Below are positions 34,467 to 43,052 of a DNA stretch of 64,000 nucleotides, in pieces; within the stretch, counting starts at the first letter, position 1; each line of letters opens with the position of its first letter. The stretch comes from Rhizobium anhuiense (GTDB lineage: Bacteria > Pseudomonadota > Alphaproteobacteria > Rhizobiales > Rhizobiaceae). Made by a program: the position numbers and the translations under genes. The notes beneath the pieces were generated by a model that was given only the letters and a program-made list of their open reading frames with translations, had not been told where the DNA came from and made no database searches. The stretch covers positions 1-64,000 of the forward strand of contig NZ_ML133530.1 of the NCBI RefSeq assembly GCF_003985145.1, written 5' to 3'.

Positions 34467-37400
34467 TTACTTCTTCATCTGCTCCTTGAGAGCCGCGAGC
34501 TTGGCGAAAGGCGAATCCGGATCGATCGGCTTCTCCTTGCGCGGCGGCTTGGCCTCGAAGCGCAGCGGCTGCGAGCCGCCGCGATTGTTGTTGCGGTCGT
34601 TACGATCGTTGCGGTCACCACGATCCTTGCGGTCACCACGGTCCTGCCGGTCGCCGCGCGGCTGATCGCCCCGTGGCTGATTGTTGCGATCGCCCCTTGC
34701 CTGCTGCGGCCGGCCGCCATCACGACCGCCGCCGTCCTTGCCGCGATTGTTGCGATTGTTGTCACGGCCTTCGCCGCGATTGCCCTCGCCGCCTTCACCG
34801 CCGCCCGGCCGACGATTGCGGTCGCCGCGTTCCTGGTTCTGACCGCGCTCCTGACCCTGGCCGTCACGGCGTTCGCCATGCCCGCCGCGCGCCTGGCGCT
34901 GATTGTCGTTGCGGCCGCCGAGACGCCACAGAAGAACCGGCTTCGGTTCGACCGGCTCGCCGGCGTCCTCAGCAGCGGATACCGCCGTCTCGGCAGACGC
35001 TTCCACCGAAGCGGCTGTCTCGGCTGCTTCGACAGGAGCAGGGGTTTGGACCGTTTCGGCCACGGGCGCGTCGGCAGCCACGGGCGCCGCCTCGGTTGCG
35101 GGCGCTTCGGCAGCAGTCTCTTCCGCCGCCCCGTCGGCATCGTCGTGATCGGCCTTTTCGGCTGTCTCATCCGCCGACGTTTCCGCGGTGGCGGCGGGCA
35201 CTGAGGCCGCATCCTGCGCCGCAAGATGTGCCGATGCCTCTTCCGCCTTCACGGCATCGGCGCGATAGCCGAGACCCTTGAGGATTTCTTCCATGTCCTC
35301 GAGCGTCGCACCAAGAATCGACAGCATAGCCGTCGTCGTCGTGAAACGGCGGCCGTCATAGGCGCCCTCCGGACGATTATTCTGACCGGGCTTCCACTGC
35401 AGCAGCGGACGGATGATGTCGGCAAGCCGTTCCAGGATGTCGATTCGCACGGCACGCTTGCCGAGGAACCGGAAGCCGGCGAGCTTATAGAACATCCGCT
35501 CGAAGCTCGGGTCGGTGACGACGGAGGTGCGGCCGGCGGCAAGCACGGGAATGAGATCGCCGTAGCCCGGTTTGTCGAGACCGTCGTTCTTCAGCGCCCA
35601 GAGCAGCGTGATGAGCTCGGCCGGCGCCGGCTTCAGAAGTGCCGGAACGAAGATATGATAGGCGCCGAAACGCACGCCGTAGCGGCGCATGGAGGCGCGG
35701 GCATCCTGGTCCAGCGACTTCACCTCCTCGGTCACGTCGCGTCGGAACAGCACGCCGAGATTTTCGACGAGCTGGAAGGCAAGCCCCTTGGCAAGACCCT
35801 GCAGATCCTCGGCGCGCGACAGATCATCGAGCGGTTTCAGCACCGTGCTGATATGATGGTTGACGAAGCGTTCGATGCGGGCCGCAACGTGATCCCGGGC
35901 ATTGCCCGTCAACTGCTCGTCGGCCAGCAGAAGCACGCGCGGACGCATGACGTGATCACTGCCCGAAAGCCGCGCCACCGGGTCGCCCAGCCAACGAATC
36001 AACCCATCCGAGCCGATCGCCAGATCACTATTGCCGGCGGCATGCATCCGCGCCGCGCGGGCTTCGAATTCGAGCGCGAGCGCCTTCTGCGACGCAGCCT
36101 GAACCGCCTTGGCATCCGGTCCGTCCGTTCCCGCCACCGGCGTGAAACGGAATCCGCTCAATTGCCCTACATGATGTCCTTCAACGAAGACATCACCATT
36201 CACACTGATTTCAGCTTCCAGCATCGCATTCTCTCTCAGGCGCTTCATGAGCACAGATGTCCTGCGATCAACAAAGCGTTTCGTCAACCTTTCATGTAAC
36301 GCGTCGGACAATCGATCTTCGATTTCCCGCGTCTTTTCCTGCCAGTGTGTCGGATCGGCAAGCCAGCCAGGCCGATTCGAAACGTAGGTCCAGGTCCTTA
36401 TCTGCGCGATTCGCGCCGAAAGCGTGTCAATTTCCCCATCTGTCCGATCGGAGCGATGCACCTGCTCCGCGAGAAACTGCTCATTCACCGTGCCATAGCG
36501 GACGAGATCGGAAAAGAGGGTCGAGATAAGATCGGCGTGTTGCGCAGGAGTGATACGCCGGTAATCGGGAAGCGCGCAAGCCTCCCAGAGTTTTTCGACG
36601 CGCGCCGGCCTGTCGGCGAGATCGATGACCTCTGGATAACGCGAAAGCTGTTCCAGCGCCTGCTGGTCGACAGCAGGCAGCGCTCGCGTCAGTCCCGGCA
36701 CGCGCGGTCCCGCCTCAAGGCTTGTCCGCAAGGATTGAATCGAGGAGAAGTCCATCTCAGTCGTGCGCCATTGCAAAACCTTGACGTTGTCGAATTCGTG
36801 CCCCTCGATACGTTGCACCAATTCATCGTCGAAGGGCGAGACCTGTCCGGTGACGCCGAAGGTCCCGTCCCGCACGTGCCGCCCGGCGCGCCCGGCGACC
36901 TGGCCGAGTTCGCCCGGATTGAGATTGCGGAACTGGTAACCGTCGAATTTCCGGTCTTGGGCAAAGGCGACGTGATCGACATCGAGGTTGAGGCCCATGC
37001 CGATCGCATCGGTCGCCACCAGATATTCGACGTCGCCCGCCTGATAGAGTGCGACCTGCGCATTGCGGGTGCGCGGGCTGAGCGCGCCGAGCACGACAGC
37101 CGCGCCGCCACGCTGGCGGCGGATGAGCTCGGCGATGGCATAGACCTCGTCGGCCGAAAACGCGACGATGGCAGAACGCTGCGGCAGCCGGGTGATCTTC
37201 TTCTGGCCGGCATAGAAAAGATGCGAAAGCCGCGGCCGCTCGACGACAGTGATGCCCGGCAGGAGCTGCTGCAGGATCGGCCGCATCGTCGCCGCGCCAA
37301 GCAGCAGCGTTTCCTCACGGCCGCGAAGATGCAGGATGCGGTCGGTGAAGATATGACCGCGCTCGAGATCGCCGGCGAGCTGAACCTCGTCGATGGCAAC

Positions 37401-37694
37401 GAAGGCGGCCTTGGTCTCACGCGGCATCGCCTCGACGGTACAGACGGAAAAACGCGCATTGGGCGGCGAAATCTTTTCCTCACCGGTGACCAGCGCCACA
37501 TTCTGCACGCCGACCTTCTCCACCACCCGCGTATAGACCTCGCGCGCCAGCAGCCTGAGCGGCAAGCCGATCACGCCGGTCCCGTGCGCGACCATGCGCT
37601 CGATGGCATAATGGGTCTTGCCGGTATTGGTCGGTCCGAGCACCGCGGTCACACCGCGTCCACTCAGAATCATCGGCTGCGAAGTCAGAGTCAT
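34467..37694 (-). CDS. Suv3-like DExH RNA helicase with long low-complexity C-terminal tail
   Basis: 1075 residues. The helicase core (about residues 1-500) has Walker A G-P-T-N-T-G-K-T-H, a D-E-V-Q box and G-R-A-G-R motif VI, as in mitochondrial Suv3 and alphaproteobacterial relatives. Residues 500-810 are a helical region. From about 815 the protein is Ala/Glu-rich, then from about 930 it becomes Arg/Gly/Asp/Asn-rich with repeated R-G-D-R and D-R-N-D, an RGG-like RNA-binding tail, and it ends in a conserved P-F-A-K-L-A-A-L-K. It is presumably an RNA-processing or degradation factor. ATG 37694 was chosen; the codons upstream of it do not look like protein. Confidence 0.87.
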   Translation of the reverse strand: MTLTSQPMILSGRGVTAVLGPTNTGKTHYAIERMVAHGTGVIGLPLRLLAREVYTRVVEKVGVQNVALVTGEEKISPPNARFSVCTVEAMPRETKAAFVAIDEVQLAGDLERGHIFTDRILHLRGREETLLLGAATMRPILQQLLPGITVVERPRLSHLFYAGQKKITRLPQRSAIVAFSADEVYAIAELIRRQRGGAAVVLGALSPRTRNAQVALYQAGDVEYLVATDAIGMGLNLDVDHVAFAQDRKFDGYQFRNLNPGELGQVAGRAGRHVRDGTFGVTGQVSPFDDELVQRIEGHEFDNVKVLQWRTTEMDFSSIQSLRTSLEAGPRVPGLTRALPAVDQQALEQLSRYPEVIDLADRPARVEKLWEACALPDYRRITPAQHADLISTLFSDLVRYGTVNEQFLAEQVHRSDRTDGEIDTLSARIAQIRTWTYVSNRPGWLADPTHWQEKTREIEDRLSDALHERLTKRFVDRRTSVLMKRLRENAMLEAEISVNGDVFVEGHHVGQLSGFRFTPVAGTDGPDAKAVQAASQKALALEFEARAARMHAAGNSDLAIGSDGLIRWLGDPVARLSGSDHVMRPRVLLLADEQLTGNARDHVAARIERFVNHHISTVLKPLDDLSRAEDLQGLAKGLAFQLVENLGVLFRRDVTEEVKSLDQDARASMRRYGVRFGAYHIFVPALLKPAPAELITLLWALKNDGLDKPGYGDLIPVLAAGRTSVVTDPSFERMFYKLAGFRFLGKRAVRIDILERLADIIRPLLQWKPGQNNRPEGAYDGRRFTTTTAMLSILGATLEDMEEILKGLGYRADAVKAEEASAHLAAQDAASVPAATAETSADETAEKADHDDADGAAEETAAEAPATEAAPVAADAPVAETVQTPAPVEAAETAASVEASAETAVSAAEDAGEPVEPKPVLLWRLGGRNDNQRQARGGHGERRDGQGQERGQNQERGDRNRRPGGGEGGEGNRGEGRDNNRNNRGKDGGGRDGGRPQQARGDRNNQPRGDQPRGDRQDRGDRKDRGDRNDRNDRNNNRGGSQPLRFEAKPPRKEKPIDPDSPFAKLAALKEQMKK

Positions 37695-37869
37695 GGGTCC
37701 ATGCAAATGAGGCGGGTGGCCCCAGGAAAATCTCAGCCCCACGAGGGAAGCTAAAGAACACATGGACAGCTGCCGCCGCAAACGCAAGGGCAGATTTCAA
37801 AATGCACCGGGGATTACGACCTTTGCGAGTCTTGTGGAACGTCTGAATTCACGATTCGGAACAGCGTGA

Positions 37870-38329
37870 GAACGAATCAGCGACGAATCGCTGACTCCAG
37901 CTGATTCAGCTTTTGTTCACGGCTAAGTATTGATTTTGAATCACTTTTTCCCACTAGATGCTGAATCGCGAGACTCCCTCCCATTCGCATTTTCGCCGTC
38001 GTGAGCGACGATTCCCGCGCCGATTTTGAACAGGCGAGAGCGTCCCGAAATTAACCTCTCGACCAAAGCCGGAACGAATCGGAGACGAATCGCTGACTCC
38101 GCGGTTTTCGCCTTTCGTTCACGACCAAATCTGGTGGCATCACCAGGTCCGGACGCTAGATGCGGAATCGGCAGCGGAACTCTTCGCCCGCCTCCTGGCA
38201 TAGGCATTAATCTTTTTGAAGCCGGATTCAGACAGCGTTAAGTCAAGGCGGCCAATCGCGATGGGTCGATCAAAAGCGGAACGAATCGCTGACGAATCGG
38301 CGACACCGCGGCTTTCCCTCTTTGTTCAC
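37870..38329 (+). repeat. Degenerate ~200-bp direct repeats rich in GANTC sites
   Basis: Three units start with GAACGAATC at 37870, 38072 and 38279, each followed by GACGAATCG and, about 45 bases on, by GTTCAC (37915, 38117, 38324). The spacing is 202 and 207 bp. The first two units share further blocks, such as CTAGATGC followed by GAATCG, and a CGACCAAAG/CGATCAAAA block before the next unit. The third is partial. Confidence 0.8.
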
Positions 38330-38434
38330 CGCAACATATTGTATTTAAATGTAATTTTAACCATAGCGGCAATTTTCCGAGATGACGGAAATTAACCGTG
38401 AATCACGCCCTTGTCACATTTCCAAGCTTAACCG

Positions 38435-38459
38435 GGAACAAAAATCGCCAATGCGTGTT
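38435..38459 (+). promoter_or_regulatory. Candidate ECF general-stress promoter
   Basis: GGAAC at 38435-38439 and TGTT at 38456-38459 are spaced 16 bp, close to the alphaproteobacterial EcfG consensus GGAAC-N16/17-CGTT. It lies about 43 bp before the DUF3309 gene start. Confidence 0.45.
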
Positions 38460-38501
38460 TCTGGTCCATCCAAATTGCGGATGAAATGAAGGAAACACAC
38501 C

Positions 38502-38657
38502 ATGCTTGGCACGATACTTCTAATTATCCTCATTCTGCTCTTGATCGGAGCCTTGCCGAATTGGGGTTACAGCCGTGGCTGGGGCTATGGACCTTCTGGC
38601 GGTTTGGGGCTAGTTCTCGTGATTATCATTATCCTTGTACTAATGGGCCGCATCTAA
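38502..38657 (+). CDS. DUF3309-family small hydrophobic protein
   Basis: 51 residues: two hydrophobic stretches (residues 3-18 and 35-48) around a Gly/Tyr/Trp-rich turn, N-W-G-Y-S-R-G-W-G-Y-G. The pattern fits DUF3309, small membrane proteins common in proteobacteria and often stress-induced. AAGGAAAC lies 6 bases before the ATG. Another small envelope protein follows 27 bp later, so they are likely co-transcribed, perhaps from the ECF-type promoter upstream. Confidence 0.8.
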   Translation: MLGTILLIILILLLIGALPNWGYSRGWGYGPSGGLGLVLVIIIILVLMGRI

Positions 38658-38684
38658 AGGCCAACGAACCTGGGGAGTTACGAC

Positions 38685-38942
38685 ATGATGAAGAAGATTG
38701 TTCTTATTGGTGCGCTGGTCGGCGCTCTGGCATCCTGCACAGCAACCGAGCAAGGTACGGCGATCGGCGCCGGCACCGGTGCGGTCATCGGCGGTGTCGT
38801 CACCAACAGCTGGGGCGGTGCCGCCGTCGGCGCCGTGGCCGGCGGTCTAACCGGCGCTCTCATCGGCCACTCGGTCGAACGCCGCGGCTACTGCGTCTAT
38901 CGCGACCGCTACGGCCGCCGCTACGAGGCTCGTTGCCGCTAA
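38685..38942 (+). CDS. Small glycine-zipper lipoprotein
   Basis: 85 residues with a lipoprotein-type signal (A-L-A-S-C, Cys18) followed by glycine-zipper repeats G-A-G-T-G-A-V-I-G-G and A-V-G-A-V-A-G-G-L-T-G-A, then a basic C-terminus, Y-R-D-R-Y-G-R-R-Y. This is an envelope protein of the 17 kDa antigen-like glycine-zipper type. GGGGAG is 8 bases upstream; ATG 38685 is followed at once by another ATG. A strong terminator follows. Confidence 0.82.
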   Translation: MMKKIVLIGALVGALASCTATEQGTAIGAGTGAVIGGVVTNSWGGAAVGAVAGGLTGALIGHSVERRGYCVYRDRYGRRYEARCR

Positions 38943-38968
38943 TCGGCAAAACCATATCGGACTCCCAA

Positions 38969-38993
38969 CGGGCGCTTCTGCGCCCGTTTTTTT
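38969..38993 (+). terminator. Intrinsic terminator after the glycine-zipper gene
   Basis: CGGGCGC and GCGCCCG with a TTCT loop, followed by seven T. Confidence 0.92.
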
Positions 38994-39134
38994 GGCCTGC
39001 CGCATCCGTCAACGAGACGTTGACAATCGGTTATGAAAGCCACACCTACTGCTACCCAACAGGCAGGCACATATTTCCTTCACCAGCGCAACGGACAGGC
39101 ACAGCCGCCCGGCGCACCGGAAAGGAACGCTTTC

Positions 39135-39293
39135 ATGATCCAGATTTTCCTGAATTCCCTTGTCGCCGTTCTCATCGCATCGGCCTTTCTGACGAATGCG
39201 ATAACAGCCCTTAGCAGCCAGGATCGCTCGCTGCGGAAAGTACCGGTCAAGGTTCGGACAGAGCGGCAACCGAATGCCGACCGCCGCTCTTAA
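39135..39293 (+). CDS. Small single-span membrane protein, unknown function
   Basis: 52 residues with one N-terminal hydrophobic segment (I-F-L-N-S-L-V-A-V-L-I-A-S-A-F-L) and a basic, polar tail ending R-Q-P-N-A-D-R-R-S. AAAGGAA lies about 7 bases before ATG 39135. An in-frame ATG at 39033 lacks a ribosome binding site and adds unlikely residues. No family is recognised. Confidence 0.5.
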   Translation: MIQIFLNSLVAVLIASAFLTNAITALSSQDRSLRKVPVKVRTERQPNADRRS

Positions 39294-39307
39294 TCCCGTA
39301 AATGATC

Positions 39308-39345
39308 AAAGCGATGGCGCGTCCTGCCGGACGCGCCATCGCTTT
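39308..39345. terminator. Long perfect hairpin between converging small gene and phaB
   Basis: Two fully complementary 17-base arms (39308-39324 and 39329-39345, containing GCGATGGCGCGTCC) with a 4-base loop. It has AAA on the left and TTT on the right, so it can terminate both strands. Confidence 0.85.
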
Positions 39346-39375
39346 GAATCTGCGTATAACCGTTTAAAGGAATAA

Positions 39376-40101
39376 TTAGGCGAAGAACTGTCCGCCATTG
39401 GCCGTCAGCGTCGAACCGGTGATGAAGCCGGCATCGTCGGAGACGAGGAAGGTGACGCAGCGCGCGATCTCTTCCGGCTCGCCGAGACGGCCGACGGGGA
39501 TCTGCGGAATGATGCGTTCGTTCAGCACCTTCTCCGGCACGGCAAGCACCATTTCCGTGCCGATGTAACCGGGGCAGATGGCGTTGACGGTGATGTTCTT
39601 GGCTGCCCCTTCCTGGGCCAGCGCCTTGGTGAAGCCGAGATCGCCCGCCTTGGCCGCCGAATAATTCACCTGGCCCATCTGGCCCTTCTGGCCGTTGATC
39701 GACGAGATATTGACGATGCGGCCGAAGCCGCGATCGCGCATGCCGGTCCAGACCTGATGCGTCATGTTGAACAGGCCGGTGAGGTTGGTATTGATCACCT
39801 CGTGCCACTGCTGCGGCGTCATCTTGTGGAACATCGCGTCGCGGGTGATGCCGGCATTGTTGACGAGGATTTCGACCGGCCCGATCTCGCTTTCGATCCT
39901 GGCGATCCCTTCGCCGCAGGCAGCGTAGTCGGAAACATCCCATTTGAACACCGGAACGCCGGTGACATCGTGAAAGGCTTTGGCCTTCTCGTCGTTGCCG
40001 GCATAGCTGGCCGCGACCCTGTATCCGGCATTTTTCAGTGCCATGGATATTGCCGCGCCGATGCCGCGTGTACCCCCGGTGACCACAGCCACTCTGCTCA
40101 T
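39376..40101 (-). CDS. phaB: Acetoacetyl-CoA reductase
   Basis: 241 residues, a short-chain dehydrogenase with the cofactor loop T-G-G-T-R-G-I-G, N-N-A-G, and the Ser-Tyr-Lys triad in I-S-S-I-N-G-Q...Y-S-A-A-K. The N-I-S-S-I-N-G-Q-K-G-Q-M-G-Q-V-N-Y stretch is typical of PhaB. It reduces acetoacetyl-CoA to (R)-3-hydroxybutyryl-CoA with NADPH for polyhydroxybutyrate synthesis. GGGGAG precedes ATG 40101. phaA lies 71 bp upstream on the same strand. Confidence 0.95.
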   Translation of the reverse strand: MSRVAVVTGGTRGIGAAISMALKNAGYRVAASYAGNDEKAKAFHDVTGVPVFKWDVSDYAACGEGIARIESEIGPVEILVNNAGITRDAMFHKMTPQQWHEVINTNLTGLFNMTHQVWTGMRDRGFGRIVNISSINGQKGQMGQVNYSAAKAGDLGFTKALAQEGAAKNITVNAICPGYIGTEMVLAVPEKVLNERIIPQIPVGRLGEPEEIARCVTFLVSDDAGFITGSTLTANGGQFFA

Positions 40102-40172
40102 GCTTCGCTCCCCTTTTGTTTTTCGCCCCGCCGCATGGCGGGATTTTCAATCAATCCTGGATCGTATGCTAT

Positions 40173-41354
40173 TTAAAGTGCTTCAAAGCACATGGCCACA
40201 CCCATGCCGCCTCCGATGCAGAGCGTGGCGAGACCCTTCTTGGCGCCGCGGCGCTTCATTTCGAACAGCAGTGTGTTGAGAACGCGCGCGCCGGACGCGC
40301 CGATCGGATGGCCGATCGCGATCGCGCCGCCATTGACGTTGACGATCGCCGGGTCCCATCCGAGATCCTTGGTGACAGCGCAGGCTTGCGCCGCGAAAGC
40401 TTCGTTCGCTTCGACGAGATCGAGATCGTTCACCGACCAGCCGGCCTTTTCGAGCGCCTTGCGCGAAGCCGGGATCGGCCCGGTGCCCATAATGGAAGGA
40501 TCGACGCCCGCCGTTGCCCAGGAAACGATGCGGGCGAGCGGCTGGATGCCGCGCCGGACGGCTTCCGCTTCGCTCATCAGCACCGCCGCAGCGGCGCCGT
40601 CGTTAAGGCCGGATGCATTCGCGGCCGTCACAGTGCCGTCCTTGTCGAAGGCCGGGCGCAATTTCCCCATCGCTTCCAGTGTGGCGCCGTGACGGATATA
40701 TTCGTCGGCATCGACCGTAACGTCGCCCTTACGTGTCTTGATGACGTAGGGGATGATCTCGTCGGCAAAACGGCCGGCCTTTTGCGCCGCTTCCGCCTTG
40801 TTCTGCGAAGCCACGGCGAACTGATCCTGGTCGTCGCGCGACAGCTGCCACTGACGCGCGACATTTTCGGCGGTGATGCCCATGTGATAACCATGGAAGG
40901 CGTCGGTCAAACCGTCCTTGATCATCGTGTCGACCATCTTCATGTCGCCCATCTTGACGCCGCTGCGTAAGTGCGCGGCATGCGGGGCCATCGACATGGA
41001 TTCCTGGCCGCCGGCAACGATGATCTTGGCGTCGCCGGTGGCGATCTGCTGCATGCCGAGCGCGACCGCGCGCAGGCCCGAGCCGCAGAGCTGGTTGACG
41101 CCCCAGGCAGTCGCCTCCTTCGGAATGCCGGCCTTTATCGCCGCCTGGCGGGCCGGGTTCTGGCCCTCGCCGGCGGCAAGCACCTGGCCGAGGATCACCT
41201 CATCCACCTCGCCGGCATCGACGCCGGCGCGCTCGAGCGCCCCCTTTATGACCGCCGCCCCGAGCTCATGCGCGAGGACCGTCGCGAAAGCGCCGTTGAA
41301 CGAGCCGACTGCTGTTCGCCCTGCACTGGCGATGACGATGGATGAATTGCTCAT
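40173..41354 (-). CDS. phaA: Acetyl-CoA acetyltransferase (beta-ketothiolase)
   Basis: 393 residues, the standard thiolase length. Acyl-binding Cys90 is in N-Q-L-C-G-S-G, the catalytic His in G-H-P-I-G-A-S-G and the second Cys in C-I-G-G-G-M-G. It condenses two acetyl-CoA to acetoacetyl-CoA, the first step of PHB synthesis. GAGGAGC lies 8 bases before ATG 41354. phaR is divergent 239 bp away. Confidence 0.95.
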   Translation of the reverse strand: MSNSSIVIASAGRTAVGSFNGAFATVLAHELGAAVIKGALERAGVDAGEVDEVILGQVLAAGEGQNPARQAAIKAGIPKEATAWGVNQLCGSGLRAVALGMQQIATGDAKIIVAGGQESMSMAPHAAHLRSGVKMGDMKMVDTMIKDGLTDAFHGYHMGITAENVARQWQLSRDDQDQFAVASQNKAEAAQKAGRFADEIIPYVIKTRKGDVTVDADEYIRHGATLEAMGKLRPAFDKDGTVTAANASGLNDGAAAAVLMSEAEAVRRGIQPLARIVSWATAGVDPSIMGTGPIPASRKALEKAGWSVNDLDLVEANEAFAAQACAVTKDLGWDPAIVNVNGGAIAIGHPIGASGARVLNTLLFEMKRRGAKKGLATLCIGGGMGVAMCFEAL

Positions 41355-41593
41355 GGGGACGCTCCTCGTTTTCGTCTCACTTACATAAGGAGAAACTGGC
41401 AAAGCTTGGAGCACAAGTCAAACGCGAAGACCGGCTGCCGCCATTTTTCAGCCGAAGCGCTCCCAAGCCCGATTCATCTGCTCTGTTAAAGGTTTGCCGC
41501 ATCGCACAAAGAGATTGTCACCGGCCTTCTTTTGCGTTTACAGTCTCAAGTGGAGGAAGATCCATAAATCAGACGGGGGTTCAGGAGACTGAT

Positions 41594-42166
41594 ATGGCGA
41601 AGCATGAGGGTCAGATCGTTATCAAGAAATACGCCAATCGCCGCCTATACAACACCGGCACCAGCACCTATGTGACGCTGGAAGACTTGGCGGAGATGGT
41701 GAAGAAAGGCGAAGACTTCACCGTACAGGATGCAAAAAGCGGAGATGACATCACCCATTCGGTGCTGACCCAGATCATTTTCGAACAGGAATCGAAGACC
41801 GGCAACACGTTGCTCCCGATCTCCTTCCTGCGCCAGCTCATCACCTATTACGGCGACCAGATGCAGATGGTGGTGCCGAGCTTTCTCGAACATTCGATGC
41901 GCGCCTTCACCGAACAGCAGTCGCAGATGCGCGAGCAGGTGAACCGCGCCTTCGGCGAGACGCCGCTCGGCAAGAACCTGCAATTGCCGATGCAGATGGT
42001 CGAAGATCAGGTTCGCCGCAACACCGAGCTGTTTCAGCAGGCGATGCAGATGTTCTCGCCCTTCATGACGCCGCCTGCCAAGGAAAGCCGCAAGGCCGAG
42101 GCCAAGGATATCGATGAGCTGAAGGAACAGCTCCGCGCCCTTCAGAACAAACTCGACAACCTATAA
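41594..42166 (+). CDS. phaR: PHB-responsive regulator PhaR (AniA)
   Basis: 190 residues. The N-terminal PHB/PHA accumulation DNA-binding domain starts I-K-K-Y-A-N-R-R-L-Y-N-T, followed by the accumulation regulatory domain and a charged helical C-terminus ending in a short coiled coil. PhaR binds PHB granules and represses phasin genes; in rhizobia it also affects carbon flow. CAGGAG is 7 bases upstream of the ATG. It is divergent from phaA-phaB. Confidence 0.93.
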   Translation: MAKHEGQIVIKKYANRRLYNTGTSTYVTLEDLAEMVKKGEDFTVQDAKSGDDITHSVLTQIIFEQESKTGNTLLPISFLRQLITYYGDQMQMVVPSFLEHSMRAFTEQQSQMREQVNRAFGETPLGKNLQLPMQMVEDQVRRNTELFQQAMQMFSPFMTPPAKESRKAEAKDIDELKEQLRALQNKLDNL

Positions 42167-42568
42167 TCCGATCGAGACATCACGCCCGGCGCTCCGGATC
42201 GAGACGGCAAAACCGCCGATCACATCGATCAGGGCGATCGTCATCAAAATGAAGAATACCTGCGTCGCAGCATCCCGGACGAGCAGAAACTCGACCAGGA
42301 AGGCGATGAACACCAGCATCGACAACATATGGTTGACGAGATTGCCGGGGCCGGTTCTGGTCGCCTTGAGGATTTCGAAGAACAGCACGACAAGGGCGAT
42401 GACGATGAACAGATCGCCGAGCGCCATGCTCCAGATCGCGCCCGAGATCATCGACAGCACGATGACATCATGTTGCAGGGCCGGAATGCCGCCATCGCCC
42501 ATCAGGCCCAGCATCGCCAGATTGTAAAGAATAAACGGGATAATCATCAGCGGCATTGCGGCTATCAT
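42161..42568 (-). CDS. Small membrane protein of unknown function, converging on phaR
   Basis: 135 residues with four predicted membrane helices. The start ATG 42568 has GAGGAG about 10 bases upstream. The 3' end overlaps the phaR 3' end by 6 bp on the opposite strand. No family motif is recognised. Readings from 42697 would run into the rpmF terminator hairpin and are unlikely. Confidence 0.7.
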   Translation of the reverse strand: MIAAMPLMIIPFILYNLAMLGLMGDGGIPALQHDVIVLSMISGAIWSMALGDLFIVIALVVLFFEILKATRTGPGNLVNHMLSMLVFIAFLVEFLLVRDAATQVFFILMTIALIDVIGGFAVSIRSAGRDVSIGL

Positions 42569-42653
42569 CGGCAGTCTCCTCAGCGCAAGAAGAATACTGC
42601 CGCAAACCGCTGCCAGACCGCAAGTCATTGCAAATATTATATCGTCGAAACAG

Positions 42654-42678
42654 AAAAGGCCGGCTTGAGGCCGGCCTT
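42654..42678 (-). terminator. Terminator of rpmF
   Basis: AAGGCCGGC and GCCGGCCTT arms with a 5-base loop; on the minus strand the stem runs into TTTTCTG. Confidence 0.8.
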
Positions 42679-42711
42679 GAAACTTTCGATCGGACAAGCC
42701 GGATCGCGAAA

Positions 42712-42897
42712 TTATGCGCTTTCCTTCGGCGTCAGAACCTGACGGCCGCGATACATACCGGTCTTCAGGTCGATATGGTGCGGGCGGCGCAGTTCGCCGG
42801 AGTTCTTGTCTTCGACATAGGTCGGAGCCTTCAGTGCATCTGCCGAACGGCGCATACCGCGCTTGGACGGGCTTGTTTTTCTCTTCGGTACAGCCAT
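42712..42897 (-). CDS. rpmF: 50S ribosomal protein L32
   Basis: 61 residues starting [14 protein letters not shown], the invariant L32 start. ATG 42897 follows GGAG. It lacks the zinc-finger cysteines of the Cys+ form, as usual in alphaproteobacteria. It is separated from its neighbours and has its own terminator. Confidence 0.97.
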
Positions 42898-43052
42898 TTC
42901 TCTTACTCCACTTGCGGGCAAAACATTCCCACGGCCAGACTGGCGGCCGAAACGGACATGTCGCGATTTCGGAATTTGGCGCGCTTATACATGCAAGGGG
43001 TGGCCTTGACCAGTCCCCATGCGTATTTTTTGCGAAGCCGATGATTCCGGGC

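Larger units (their letters stand above)
37695..38501. other. Gene-free region holding a GANTC-rich repeat array
   Basis: 807 bp between the divergent helicase and DUF3309 genes. Eighteen GANTC sites lie between 37827 and 38404. Four TTAACC motifs (38051, 38357, 38392, 38428) are also present. No open frame with a ribosome binding site and no tRNA-like fold is seen. Confidence 0.8.

Noticed and set aside
37870..38329. CRISPR array
   Set aside because: Three units about 200 bp apart with degenerate sequence and related, not unique, intervening DNA do not fit CRISPR repeats and spacers.
38341..38362. CtrA full site TTAA-N7-TTAAC
   Set aside because: The two TTAA blocks are 8 bp apart, not 7, so only half-sites are claimed.
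37788..38500. Chromosomal replication origin
   Set aside because: GANTC density is suggestive, but no DnaA-box cluster (TTATCCACA-like) was found and no dnaA, hemE or repABC gene is near.
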